8,663 bases of DNA from Candidatus Benthicola azotiphorus (GTDB lineage Bacteria > Gemmatimonadota > Gemmatimonadetes > Palauibacterales > Palauibacteraceae). Position 1 is the stretch's first letter. The number at the start of each line of letters is the position of its first letter. The notes beneath the pieces are model-generated. The model did no database searches and was not told the DNA's origin. It was given only the letters and a program-made list of their open reading frames with translations. Position numbers and translations under genes: made by a program. Of the stretch, positions 1-6,879 are shown one piece after another. Where the stretch lies: positions 1 to 8,663 of the forward strand of contig CANPVW010000295.1 in NCBI GenBank assembly GCA_947581745.1. Reading direction: 5' to 3'.

Positions 1-470
1 CGGCCGGAGCGGTGACGATCCAGTTCCGCGAATACGGAATCCGCCTGAACTTCACACCGACGATCCAGGCGAGCGGCAACATCCGACTGCACGTCGCTCC
101 GGAGGTCTCCACCCTCGATTTCGCGAACGGGCTGACCCTGTCGGGCTTCAACATTCCTCAGATCCTGTCGCGCAAGGCGGAAACGGAGATCGAGCTCGGG
201 GATGGCCAGACGTTCGCGATTGCCGGGCTGATGGACAACTCGATGATCGAGGACGTCGACAAGATCCCGGTGCTCGGGGACATCCCGATCCTCGGGAGCC
301 TGTTCCGGTCCAAGGAGCTCCGGCAGAACAAGACGGAGCTGCTCGTTCTCGTGACGCCGCGGCTCGTTCAACCGCTCGAGGTGGCGCCGGAGGTGCCGAC
401 TGGCGAGCCGGATGTATGGGATTGGGACGACAGCATGCTCGAGCCGCTGCCTGGCATGGACGGCCAGTGA
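1..470 (+). CDS. cpaC: Tad/type IVc pilus secretin CpaC/RcpA, C-terminal fragment (5' end outside window)
   Basis: This is the C-terminal end of an outer-membrane secretin, the ring channel through which a Tad pilus leaves the cell. The frame is open to the left edge (first full codon at 3), so the GTG at 12 is only an internal valine and the true start lies upstream. The visible part is the secretin domain. It runs from a beta-rich stretch (FREYGIRLNFTPTI) through a segment ending in GQTFAIAGL to the hallmark VPVLGDIPILGSLFRS-type motif, here KIPVLGDIPILGSLFRS, and ends with LLVLVTPRLVQPL. About 30 residues follow that are rich in Pro, Asp, Glu and Trp and contain PDVWDWDD, then the TGA at 468-470. 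Position directly before cpaE, cpaF, tadB and tadC identifies it as the Tad secretin rather than a type II or type IVa secretin. The N-domains and signal peptide cannot be seen here. Confidence 0.93.
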   Translation, partial: AGAVTIQFREYGIRLNFTPTIQASGNIRLHVAPEVSTLDFANGLTLSGFNIPQILSRKAETEIELGDGQTFAIAGLMDNSMIEDVDKIPVLGDIPILGSLFRSKELRQNKTELLVLVTPRLVQPLEVAPEVPTGEPDVWDWDDSMLEPLPGMDGQ

Positions 471-516
471 GCGTGCGGCGAATGAACCTGTTTAACGGAC
501 CCTGTGGCGCCAAGAC
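471..516 (+). other. 46-bp gap between the secretin gene and cpaE
   Basis: This is the largest non-coding stretch in the window. I see no hairpin followed by a T-run, no convincing promoter boxes and no strong Shine-Dalgarno before the cpaE ATG. The secretin and cpaE are therefore probably on one transcript, but translation of cpaE is not coupled as tightly as that of the later genes. Confidence 0.5.
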
Positions 517-1767
517 ATGAACGTAATAGAGATCAAGTGTGCGGTCATCTCCACCGACGGCGACGTGCGGGCCCTGCTCAAGCAGGTCATCGATCGCGAA
601 GCCGAGGAGTCCGGTCTGCGGATCGGGCTGGAGATACCCGTACCTTTCACGGACATCGATGATTCCCGGTTGGAGCAGCTTCGCCAGCTGGACCCGGAGC
701 TGATCTTCCTGGATCTGGATGACGATCCGGTGATGGGGCTCAAGTTCGCCCAGTTTCTGGGTGAGGGCGCCCCGGGGCGCAAGATCATCGCCGTGGGACC
801 GACGCTCACGCCGGACCAGCTGCTGCAGGCGATGCAGGCGGGAATCTCAGAGTTCCTGCAGAAGCCCCTGACGGAGACCGACGTTCAGGAGGCCATCGAC
901 CGACTGAGCCGCAAGCTCGGCAGGAAGGTGGAGGATCGGAAGCGAAACCCGGCGAAGCTCCTGGCCTTCTTCAGTCCGAAGGGCGGCACGGGCTCTACCT
1001 GCGTGGCGACGAACGTCGCCGTCGCGCTTCACGTCGTGACGCGCAAGAAGGTCCTCCTGGTGGACCTGGACCTCGAGCTCGGCGAGACCGCGCTGCTGCT
1101 CGGAGTGGAGCCCCGGTTCAGCTTCGTCGACCTCGTGCGGAATTTCCACCGGGTGGATGCCGGGCTTCTCGCCTCCTACATCGAGCGGCACGAGTCCGGA
1201 GTGGAGCTTCTGTCGGCTCCGTTCCACCCGGCCAAGGCGGAAACCGTTACCGGTGACCAGATCCGGCAGATCCTTCACTTTCTCAAGCAGCACTACGACT
1301 ACATCATCGTCGATACGTCCAAGTCATTCTCGCCGCCGACGCTGGCCACGTTCGAGCAGGCCGATCAGGTATTCCTGATCACCAACGTCGACCTGCCCTC
1401 GCTGCGCAACATCACCCGGTGTCTCCCGCTCCTGGAGCGCATGGGCGCAGTGAAGGGCGAAGAGTGGCTGCGACTCGTGGTGAACCGCTACCAGGCCAGC
1501 GATCCGATATCGCTGAAGGAAATCGAGAAGACCCTCGGGCTGTCCGTCTACTGGACCCTCGGTAACGACTTCGAGTCCGTGATGAACTCCATCAACTCGG
1601 GCAAGCCCGTCGTCATGACGGACAAGTCCGCCTTCGCTCGCGACCTGAAATCTCTCGTGGCGACCATGACGGGCCTCACGCCGGAGCACCCCGACGGAGA
1701 CGGTCTGCTTGGCGGCATCCGGAAGATCTTCGGATCGAAGGGCACCAGGAGGAGTGAGGTCCGATGA
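517..1767 (+). CDS. cpaE: CpaE/TadZ pilus-positioning ATPase with receiver-like N-terminus
   Basis: This 416-residue protein belongs to the CpaE/TadZ branch of the ParA/MinD ATPases, which place the Tad machine at its site in the cell. Residues about 6-130 form a receiver-like domain: an aspartate after strand 3 (D66 in LIFLDLDDDP), a T/S-loop region (IIAVGPT), and the conserved lysine before proline (K116 in FLQKP). Residues about 148-390 are the ATPase. The deviant Walker A is SPKGGTGST (K155 to T161), the A' motif is VLLVDLDLELGE (D183, D185), and Walker B is YIIVDTS (D266). The signature lysine K155 is present, but the usual P-loop lysine of GKT is serine (S160), a change also seen in other TadZ/CpaE proteins. 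The ATG at 517 is chosen because an in-frame TAA lies at 493-495. No good Shine-Dalgarno precedes it. The gene overlaps cpaF by 4 nt. Confidence 0.92.
   Translation: MNVIEIKCAVISTDGDVRALLKQVIDREAEESGLRIGLEIPVPFTDIDDSRLEQLRQLDPELIFLDLDDDPVMGLKFAQFLGEGAPGRKIIAVGPTLTPDQLLQAMQAGISEFLQKPLTETDVQEAIDRLSRKLGRKVEDRKRNPAKLLAFFSPKGGTGSTCVATNVAVALHVVTRKKVLLVDLDLELGETALLLGVEPRFSFVDLVRNFHRVDAGLLASYIERHESGVELLSAPFHPAKAETVTGDQIRQILHFLKQHYDYIIVDTSKSFSPPTLATFEQADQVFLITNVDLPSLRNITRCLPLLERMGAVKGEEWLRLVVNRYQASDPISLKEIEKTLGLSVYWTLGNDFESVMNSINSGKPVVMTDKSAFARDLKSLVATMTGLTPEHPDGDGLLGGIRKIFGSKGTRRSEVR
1747..1752 (+). promoter_or_regulatory. Shine-Dalgarno site of cpaF inside the end of cpaE
   Basis: A perfect AGGAGG lies in the last codons of cpaE, 11 nt before the cpaF ATG at 1764. 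A weaker GAGG at 1756-1759 is closer, 4 nt before the start. Together with the ATGA overlap they support the start at 1764 and coupled translation of the two ATPases. Confidence 0.6.
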
Positions 1768-3176
1768 ACGAGCCGATTCGCCCCGAGGCCGAGGCCAAGG
1801 CACAGAAGGAAAGGCAGAAGGAGAACATGCCCTTGCCGTGGGACAGCGGCGAAGCGGTAGCTCCCGCGCCCGACACGGCCCGCAGGCTTCCCGGCGAGGA
1901 GCAGGACGCGGGCGTGATGCAGGAGATCAAGGTTCGCGTTCATCGGCAGCTCCTCGAACGACTGAACCTGTCCAACATCGACGCGCTGGACAAGGCTCAG
2001 GTCGTCGAGGAAATCCGAAAGGTCGTCCACGACCTGCTCGCGCGTGAGGCCACGCCGCTCAACTACGATGAGCGAGAGGACCTGGTCACACAGATTCTGG
2101 ACGAGATCTTCGGATTGGGGCCGATCGAGCCCTTGCTGCAGGACCCGACGATCTCCGACATCCTGGTCAATACGCACCGGCGAGTGTTCATCGAGCGGAA
2201 CGGCCGGCTCGAGAAGACGGACGTACGCTTCAAGGACGATCGACACCTTCTCCAGATCATCGATCGCATCGTGTCCGCGGTCGGCCGCCGGATCGACGAC
2301 TCTTCTCCGATGGTCGATGCACGCCTGGCGGATGGATCGCGCGTGAACGCGATCATCCCTCCCCTGGCTCTGGATGGACCGCACCTCTCGATCCGCAAGT
2401 TCAAGAAGGACGTCCTGTCCGCGCCGGACCTTCTGCGGACGCAGACCCTGACCCCGGCGATGCTCGAGCTGTGCCAGGGCATCGTGAAATCGCGGCTGAA
2501 CGTGCTCATCTCCGGCGGAACCGGTGCCGGTAAGACGACACTGCTGAACATGCTGTCCGAGTCGATTCCCGCGTACGAGAGGATCGTGACGATCGAGGAC
2601 TCGGCTGAGCTTCAGCTCAGACAGCCACACGTGGTCCGACTCGAGACCCGGACTGCGAACGTGGAGGGGGCCGGCGAGGTCAGCCAGAGACACCTGCTGA
2701 TCAACGCCCTCCGTATGCGCCCCGACAGGATCATCATGGGAGAGGTCCGCGGAGCGGAGGCCGTGGACATGTTGCAGGCGATGAACACGGGTCACGACGG
2801 CTCCCTGACTACGCTGCACGCCAACAACGCCCGTGACGCGCTGGCTCGTCTCGAGACGATGATCTCGATGGCCGGCCTGAACCTGCCCGAGAAGGGCATG
2901 AGACAGCAGATCGCGAGCGCGATCAACGTTCTGATCCAGGTCGAGCGTCTGTCGGACGGCCAGCGGAAGATCGCGACGATCTCCGAGATCACGGGAATGG
3001 AGGGCGACATCATCACCATGCAGGACGTATTCGTGTACGAGCGAGAGGGAGTGGACGAGGGCGGAAACGTGATCGGCAGATTCCGGGCTACCGGCATTCG
3101 GCCCCGGTTCACGGACCGCATGCTGGCATACGGGATCAAGCTCCCCGTCTCCCTGTTCTCCAACATCGACGCCTGA
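1764..3176 (+). CDS. cpaF: CpaF/TadA secretion ATPase, motor of Tad pilus assembly
   Basis: This 470-residue hexameric AAA-like ATPase of the GspE/VirB11 superfamily drives pilin polymerisation at the cytoplasmic face of the inner membrane. After a variable, charged N-terminus (about 1-55), residues 55-130 hold the helical region typical of CpaF, followed by an N-domain with FGLGPIEPLLQDPTISDILV. The ATPase core is complete: Walker A GGTGAGKTT (G251-T259, K257), Asp box VTIEDSAEL (275-283), Walker B region MGEVRGAE (325-332, catalytic E327) and His box with H344 and H352 in GHDGSLTTLH. The INALRMRPD motif (313-321) before Walker B is characteristic of CpaF. No residue essential for catalysis is missing. 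The length matches the family. The start overlaps the cpaE stop (ATGA, 1764-1767), and tadB follows 12 nt downstream. Confidence 0.97.
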   Translation: MNEPIRPEAEAKAQKERQKENMPLPWDSGEAVAPAPDTARRLPGEEQDAGVMQEIKVRVHRQLLERLNLSNIDALDKAQVVEEIRKVVHDLLAREATPLNYDEREDLVTQILDEIFGLGPIEPLLQDPTISDILVNTHRRVFIERNGRLEKTDVRFKDDRHLLQIIDRIVSAVGRRIDDSSPMVDARLADGSRVNAIIPPLALDGPHLSIRKFKKDVLSAPDLLRTQTLTPAMLELCQGIVKSRLNVLISGGTGAGKTTLLNMLSESIPAYERIVTIEDSAELQLRQPHVVRLETRTANVEGAGEVSQRHLLINALRMRPDRIIMGEVRGAEAVDMLQAMNTGHDGSLTTLHANNARDALARLETMISMAGLNLPEKGMRQQIASAINVLIQVERLSDGQRKIATISEITGMEGDIITMQDVFVYEREGVDEGGNVIGRFRATGIRPRFTDRMLAYGIKLPVSLFSNIDA

Positions 3177-3177
3177 C

Positions 3178-3182
3178 GGAGG
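3178..3182 (+). promoter_or_regulatory. Shine-Dalgarno site of tadB
   Basis: GGAGG starts directly after the cpaF stop codon and lies 6 nt before the tadB ATG at 3189. It fixes that start and is the only ribosome site among these genes that lies outside an upstream coding region. Confidence 0.65.
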
Positions 3183-3188
3183 CTCGCC

Positions 3189-4178
3189 ATGCTGGACTTT
3201 CTTCCGCCGAACTGGCTGCCCGCCCTCGTGGTCTTCCTGGCCGTGGGCATGGCCGTCGTGTCTCTCGCCTTCCTGGGCGAGAGTCTGCGGGAGGTGCGGC
3301 GCCGGCGTGACTTCAGGCGTCAGCTCGAGGCCGTCGCCGGCAGGGACGGGCCCGCGGGCGACTCGGCGCTGGCCTCGGTCCTGAGAGACCGTGAGAACGA
3401 GTCCGCCTTCGAGTCCGTTCTCACTTCCCTGCCGCAGGTACGCGACCTCAAGGTCCTCCTGGAGCAGGCGGACCTGGCGTGGACGCCCGGCACTTTCCTC
3501 ACGATCTCGATCGGACTGGGAGCCGCGCTGAGCGCCAGCGCCTTCATCCTGGCGCAGAGTGCGATCCCCACGGTCCTGGCGGGACTGGCGGGAATGGTCT
3601 TCCCGCTCATGTACGTGAAGCGACTCAAGAAGAGGCGGATTCGCAGGTTCGAAGAGCAGTTTCCGGAGGCCATCGACTTGCTCGGTCGCTCGATTCGTGC
3701 GGGACACGCCTTCCCCACCGGGTTGAAGGTCGTCGCCGAGGAGTCACCCGAGCCGATGTCGACGGAGTTTCAGCAGATCTTCGACGAGCAGAAGTTCGGA
3801 CTGCCCCTGGATGAATCCCTGCTCGGGCTGGCGGACCGGATCGACCTGGTGGACGTGAGGATCTTCGTCACGGCGATCCTCATTCAGAGGGAGGTCGGAG
3901 GCAACCTGGCCGAGATACTCGACAAGATCTCGTATACCATTCGCGAACGCTTCACGCTGCAGAGGCAGATCCGCGTCTACACGGCGCAGGGTCGCCTCAC
4001 GGGCTACATCCTGGCGGGCCTCCCCATTCTGCTCGGGCTGGCCATCACGGCGCTCAATCCTACGTACATGGCGATCCTGTTCGAGGAGCCGATGGGGAAA
4101 GTCCTGATCGCGGCGGCCGCGATCCTCCAGTTCCTCGGATTCCTGCTCATCCGCCGCATCATCGATATTGAGATCTGA
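3189..4178 (+). CDS. tadB: TadB, inner-membrane platform protein of the Tad pilus (T2SSF domain)
   Basis: This 329-residue integral membrane protein is one of two GspF-like platform proteins that connect the CpaF motor with the growing pilus. A hydrophobic segment lies at about 8-29 and is followed by an arginine-rich stretch (REVRRRRDFRRQ). Two more hydrophobic stretches lie at about 98-138. The cytoplasmic T2SSF domain spans about 154-262: FEEQFPEAIDLLGRSIRAGH (154-173) is the classical start of TadB/TadC domains, and REVGGNLAEILD (234-245) is the second hallmark. C-terminal membrane segments lie at about 271-288 and 304-323. Order after cpaF and the presence of the REVGGN motif make this TadB rather than TadC. 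The ATG at 3189 has a GGAGG 6 nt upstream. The stop codon shares one base with the tadC start (TGATG). Confidence 0.94.
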   Translation: MLDFLPPNWLPALVVFLAVGMAVVSLAFLGESLREVRRRRDFRRQLEAVAGRDGPAGDSALASVLRDRENESAFESVLTSLPQVRDLKVLLEQADLAWTPGTFLTISIGLGAALSASAFILAQSAIPTVLAGLAGMVFPLMYVKRLKKRRIRRFEEQFPEAIDLLGRSIRAGHAFPTGLKVVAEESPEPMSTEFQQIFDEQKFGLPLDESLLGLADRIDLVDVRIFVTAILIQREVGGNLAEILDKISYTIRERFTLQRQIRVYTAQGRLTGYILAGLPILLGLAITALNPTYMAILFEEPMGKVLIAAAAILQFLGFLLIRRIIDIEI

Positions 4179-5101
4179 TGGTTACGATTGTCGCGGTTCT
4201 CATCGCCGTAACGGCCATACTCGGGGTCGTAGCGATCGCCGAGCTCGTTCCCGCGCGCGACCGTTCGGTCGGACGGCGCCTGCAGGAACTGCAGGAAATC
4301 GCGTCGACCCGCGGTATCGCACATCGGAGACGACGCCAGGCGAACCGGGAACAGCTCGAAGTGTGGCTGCAGAGCTTCGGCGAGCGAGTCGCCACCGGGC
4401 GGAAAGACCTGTTCGAGACGCGGCAGCGGCTCGTGCGGGCCGGTTACCGAAGTCAGGACTCCGTCCCCATCTTCTACGCCCTGCGAGTCGTCTCGCTGGT
4501 CGTGGGGGCGATCGTCATTCTCGCGATGCTGCCGACGCTGCAGGGCCGGGACATGCTCCTGTGGGTACTGGCCAGCGGCGCCGTGTTCTGGATGCTCCCC
4601 TCCGGGTACCTCCGACGCAAGATCCGACTGCGCCAGAAAGAGATACAGAAGGCACTCCCCGATGCGCTCGACATGCTGGTGATCTGCGTCGAGGCCGGGC
4701 TGGGCCTCAACCAGGCGCTCGTCAGGGTGTCGGACGAGATCGACACGATGAGCCCTGTGCTTGCCGAGGAGCTTCAGATCGTGAACCTGGAGATGCGGGC
4801 CGGAACTCCCCGAGAGGAAGCACTGCGGAACCTCGGAGAGCGAACGGGCGTTCCCGACCTCAGGGCACTGGCGACCATGCTGATTCAGACGGACCGGTTC
4901 GGAACGTCCATCGCGCAGGCGCTTCGTGTGCACTCGGACACCGCGCGCACGAAGCGGCGCCAGAGAGCTGAGGAAGCCGCGGCAAAGACGACGATCAAGC
5001 TCGTCCCGCCCCTGGTCTTCTTCATCTTCCCGGCGATCTTCGTGGTGGTGCTCGGACCGGCCATGCTTCACCTGATGAACGAGCTCGGAGGCGTCGCCTA
5101 G
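4178..5101 (+). CDS. tadC: TadC, second inner-membrane platform protein of the Tad pilus (T2SSF domain)
   Basis: This 307-residue membrane protein is the paralogue of TadB and is thought to form the inner-membrane platform together with it. A hydrophobic segment opens the protein (about 2-22), followed by a basic region with RRLQEL and HRRRRQANR. Two membrane segments lie at about 103-141. The T2SSF domain begins with QKALPDALDMLVICVEAGLG (157-176), a strong TadC hallmark, and continues through EMRAGTPREEAL and the DRFGTSIAQALR motif. The basic stretch before the last membrane segment (ARTKRRQRAEEAAAK) and the hydrophobic end (LVPPLVFFIFPAIFVVVLGP) are typical for TadC. The start shares one base with the tadB stop. 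There is no clear Shine-Dalgarno, only GAGAT close upstream, so reinitiation by ribosomes finishing tadB is likely. The stop in turn shares one base with the next gene's GTG. Confidence 0.94.
   Translation: MVTIVAVLIAVTAILGVVAIAELVPARDRSVGRRLQELQEIASTRGIAHRRRRQANREQLEVWLQSFGERVATGRKDLFETRQRLVRAGYRSQDSVPIFYALRVVSLVVGAIVILAMLPTLQGRDMLLWVLASGAVFWMLPSGYLRRKIRLRQKEIQKALPDALDMLVICVEAGLGLNQALVRVSDEIDTMSPVLAEELQIVNLEMRAGTPREEALRNLGERTGVPDLRALATMLIQTDRFGTSIAQALRVHSDTARTKRRQRAEEAAAKTTIKLVPPLVFFIFPAIFVVVLGPAMLHLMNELGGVA
5087..5091 (+). promoter_or_regulatory. Shine-Dalgarno site of the DUF192 gene inside the end of tadC
   Basis: GGAGG in the last codons of tadC lies 9 nt before the GTG at 5101. It supports GTG 5101 as the start over the in-frame GTG codons at 5110 and 5116. 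Confidence 0.55.
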
Positions 5102-5499
5102 TGCACCGGGTGCTCGTGCGGAACGCCTCCCGGGAAGGCATCGGCCTCGGGGATCGAATCGGCGTGGCGAACACCTTCTGGACCCGCCTCAGGGGCCTGC
5201 TCGGAGCCGCACCGCTGGAACCGGGTCAGGGACTCCTACTGGATCCCTGTCAGGCAGTTCACATGTACGGGATGAAGCAGGCTCTCGACGTGGCATTCCT
5301 GGGGGCGGCGGGCACCGTGGTGGCCGTGTACCACGAGCTGCGCCCCGGTCAGCGGTCGAAGTACCACAGCAAGGCCAGACAGGCGCTGGAGCTGCCCGTC
5401 GGCACCCTGAGTGTAACCGAGACTCGCGTCGGCGACCTGCTCACGATCCAGCCGGTGGACGACGACCCGTCGAGCGATGGAGAGAACGATGACCGATAG
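5101..5499 (+). CDS. DUF192 family protein
   Basis: This 132-residue protein matches the DUF192 fold: an N-terminal ANTFWTRLRGLLG stretch (about 23-35), the core motif HMYGMKQALDVAFL (54-67, usually written as H-x-x-GM-x-x-x-DV-x-FL in this group), a VVAVYHELRPG strand-turn, and the ending ALELPVGTLSV...VGDLLTI. No signal peptide or membrane segment is visible, so it should be cytoplasmic, unlike DUF192 members that carry a signal peptide. Its biochemical role is unknown. Small DUF192 genes are often found beside tad genes in other bacteria, which I recall from family knowledge and did not check here. The GTG start overlaps the tadC stop by one base (TAGTG) and has GGAGG 9 nt upstream. The end overlaps the AAA+ gene by 11 nt, so it is firmly inside the operon. 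The C-terminal tail is acidic (DDDPSSDGENDDR). Confidence 0.85.
   Translation: MHRVLVRNASREGIGLGDRIGVANTFWTRLRGLLGAAPLEPGQGLLLDPCQAVHMYGMKQALDVAFLGAAGTVVAVYHELRPGQRSKYHSKARQALELPVGTLSVTETRVGDLLTIQPVDDDPSSDGENDDR
5479..5482 (+). promoter_or_regulatory. Shine-Dalgarno site deciding the start of the AAA+ gene
   Basis: GGAG (within GGAGAGA) lies 6 nt before the ATG at 5489. The other in-frame ATG at 5477 has no such site in front of it, which favours 5489 as the start. Confidence 0.55.
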
Positions 5500-6877
5500 C
5501 ACGATCCAGGACACTCCTCGCCGCGCCGCGGCAGCCAGGACCCAGCCGACGCCGCCCGTGCCGGTCACGACGGCCGATACCGGATTGACGCCCGGTCTGA
5601 TCTCGGACCTGATCCTGAAGGCCCTGTACACCCTCGGCAGCAGGACGGGCGACGAGCTTCGCTCGTTCGTGCGGCTCCCGTTCGCGATCCTGGACGAGCA
5701 GCTCGTGGATCTCCAGGCCCGTCGCCTGATCGAAGTGCGCGAGGGCGGCCAGAGCCGCGTGACCTACACCTTCGACCTGACCGGCGAGGGAAGGACCCGC
5801 GCCCGGGACTCGATGGAAGCAAACGGATACGTGGGCCCCGCCCCGGTCCCGCTCTCGCAGTACGGACGCTGGGTCGAGACGCAGTCGGTCCGTGGAGTGC
5901 ACGTTACGGAAGAGACGATTCGCCAGGGATTCTCGCACCTCGTGTTCGAGGACTCTTTTCTCGATCAGCTCGGCCCGGCCATCAATTCAGGCCTCTCGCT
6001 GTTCCTCTACGGGCACGCGGGGAACGGAAAGACGACGATCGCCGAGGCTATCTCCGGGATGCTCGGCGGACACGTGTACCTCCCGTGGGCCCTGGAGGTG
6101 GAGGGGCAGATCATAGTCCTGTACGACCCGGTCTATCACAATCTCGCCACGCCCGGGAACACTTCCGCCGATGACCCGCTGGCCGCGAGTCCGCTGTTTC
6201 TCGAGGGACAGCCGCACGACGATCGCTACGCCGTCATCCGGCGACCCGTGGTGTTCGTAGGCGGTGAGCTGACTCTCGAGCTGCTCGAGCTTCAGTATGA
6301 CCCCCACACGCGTGTCTATCAGGCGCCTCCTCACGTGAAGGCCGGCGGCGGAGTGTTCATCATCGACGACTTCGGCCGGCAGCTGGTCCGCCCCCGCGAC
6401 CTGCTGAACCGCTGGATGGTCCCGCTGGAGAAGCGGATCGACTACCTGGCCCTTCGGAACGGATACAAGTTCCCGATCCCGTTCGACTGTCTCGTGATCT
6501 TCTCGACGAACCTCAATCCGCTGGAGCTGGTGGACGAGGCGTTTCTCAGGCGGATTCGTTACAAGATCATGGTCGAGAGCCCGAACCGAGACCAGTACGA
6601 AGAGATCTTCCGCCGCTGCTGCGAGGCAAACGGCATCCTCTTCGAGCCGGTGCGGGTGAATCACGTCTACAAGCAGTTCTACGAGCGGCTCCGCATGGCA
6701 CCGCGCGGCTGCCACCCACGGGACATCGTGGATACGGTGTGCAACATCGCGAAGTACGAGGACACGCAGCCTTCCCTGTCGATTGAATTGCTCGACCGGG
6801 CCTGCCGTTCCTACTTCCTGGATGTGCCGGGAGCGGGATCGGTGGTCGGGCAGTATTCGCTGGGTGACGAAGAATAG
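5489..6877 (+). CDS. Winged-helix AAA+ ATPase of unknown function, Tad-operon accessory
   Basis: This 462-residue cytoplasmic protein has two parts. Residues about 30-105 look like a winged helix-turn-helix (LISDLILKALYTLGSRTGDE, then a wing reading RVTYTFDLTGEGRTRA). Residues about 140-440 are an AAA+ module: Walker A GHAGNGKTT (K181), Walker B VFIIDDFGRQ (D293, D294), sensor 1 IFSTNLNP (N341), an arginine-finger candidate in EAFLRRIR (354-357), and sensor 2 in CHPRDIV (R411). Walker B ends in Asp-Asp rather than the common Asp-Glu. About 110 residues separate Walker A from Walker B, more than in simple AAA+ proteins, and this stretch includes VVFVGGELTLELLELQ. I recognise it as a recurrent family usually annotated only as AAA ATPase, near the MoxR/chaperone-type group. 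The start at 5489 is preferred by GGAG; ATG 5477 would add four residues. It overlaps the DUF192 gene and ends 2 nt before the next gene. Confidence 0.85.
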   Translation: MTDSTIQDTPRRAAAARTQPTPPVPVTTADTGLTPGLISDLILKALYTLGSRTGDELRSFVRLPFAILDEQLVDLQARRLIEVREGGQSRVTYTFDLTGEGRTRARDSMEANGYVGPAPVPLSQYGRWVETQSVRGVHVTEETIRQGFSHLVFEDSFLDQLGPAINSGLSLFLYGHAGNGKTTIAEAISGMLGGHVYLPWALEVEGQIIVLYDPVYHNLATPGNTSADDPLAASPLFLEGQPHDDRYAVIRRPVVFVGGELTLELLELQYDPHTRVYQAPPHVKAGGGVFIIDDFGRQLVRPRDLLNRWMVPLEKRIDYLALRNGYKFPIPFDCLVIFSTNLNPLELVDEAFLRRIRYKIMVESPNRDQYEEIFRRCCEANGILFEPVRVNHVYKQFYERLRMAPRGCHPRDIVDTVCNIAKYEDTQPSLSIELLDRACRSYFLDVPGAGSVVGQYSLGDEE

Positions 6878-6879
6878 GC

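Noticed and set aside
12..14. GTG at 12 as the start of the secretin
   Set aside because: The frame is open to the window edge, and a complete secretin is several hundred residues long, so this is an internal valine.
1548..3707. A 719-codon open frame on the minus strand across cpaE, cpaF and tadB
   Set aside because: It lies opposite three genes with full motif support. Its residues are a repetitive mix of Arg, Gln, His, Val and Asp with no recognisable domain, as expected when the antisense of GC-rich codons lacks stop codons.
4004..5071. A 355-codon open frame on the minus strand opposite tadC
   Set aside because: It has the same Arg/His/Gln/Asp-rich shadow composition, with no motif, and the sense strand is clearly tadC.
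5477..5488. ATG at 5477 as the start of the AAA+ gene
   Set aside because: It has no Shine-Dalgarno of its own, while the GGAG at 5479-5482 is well placed for ATG 5489. The difference is only four residues and cannot be excluded.
5987..6715. A 242-codon minus-strand frame opposite the AAA+ core
   Set aside because: It mirrors the AAA+ coding sequence, has no recognisable fold and has no start context. It is a shadow.
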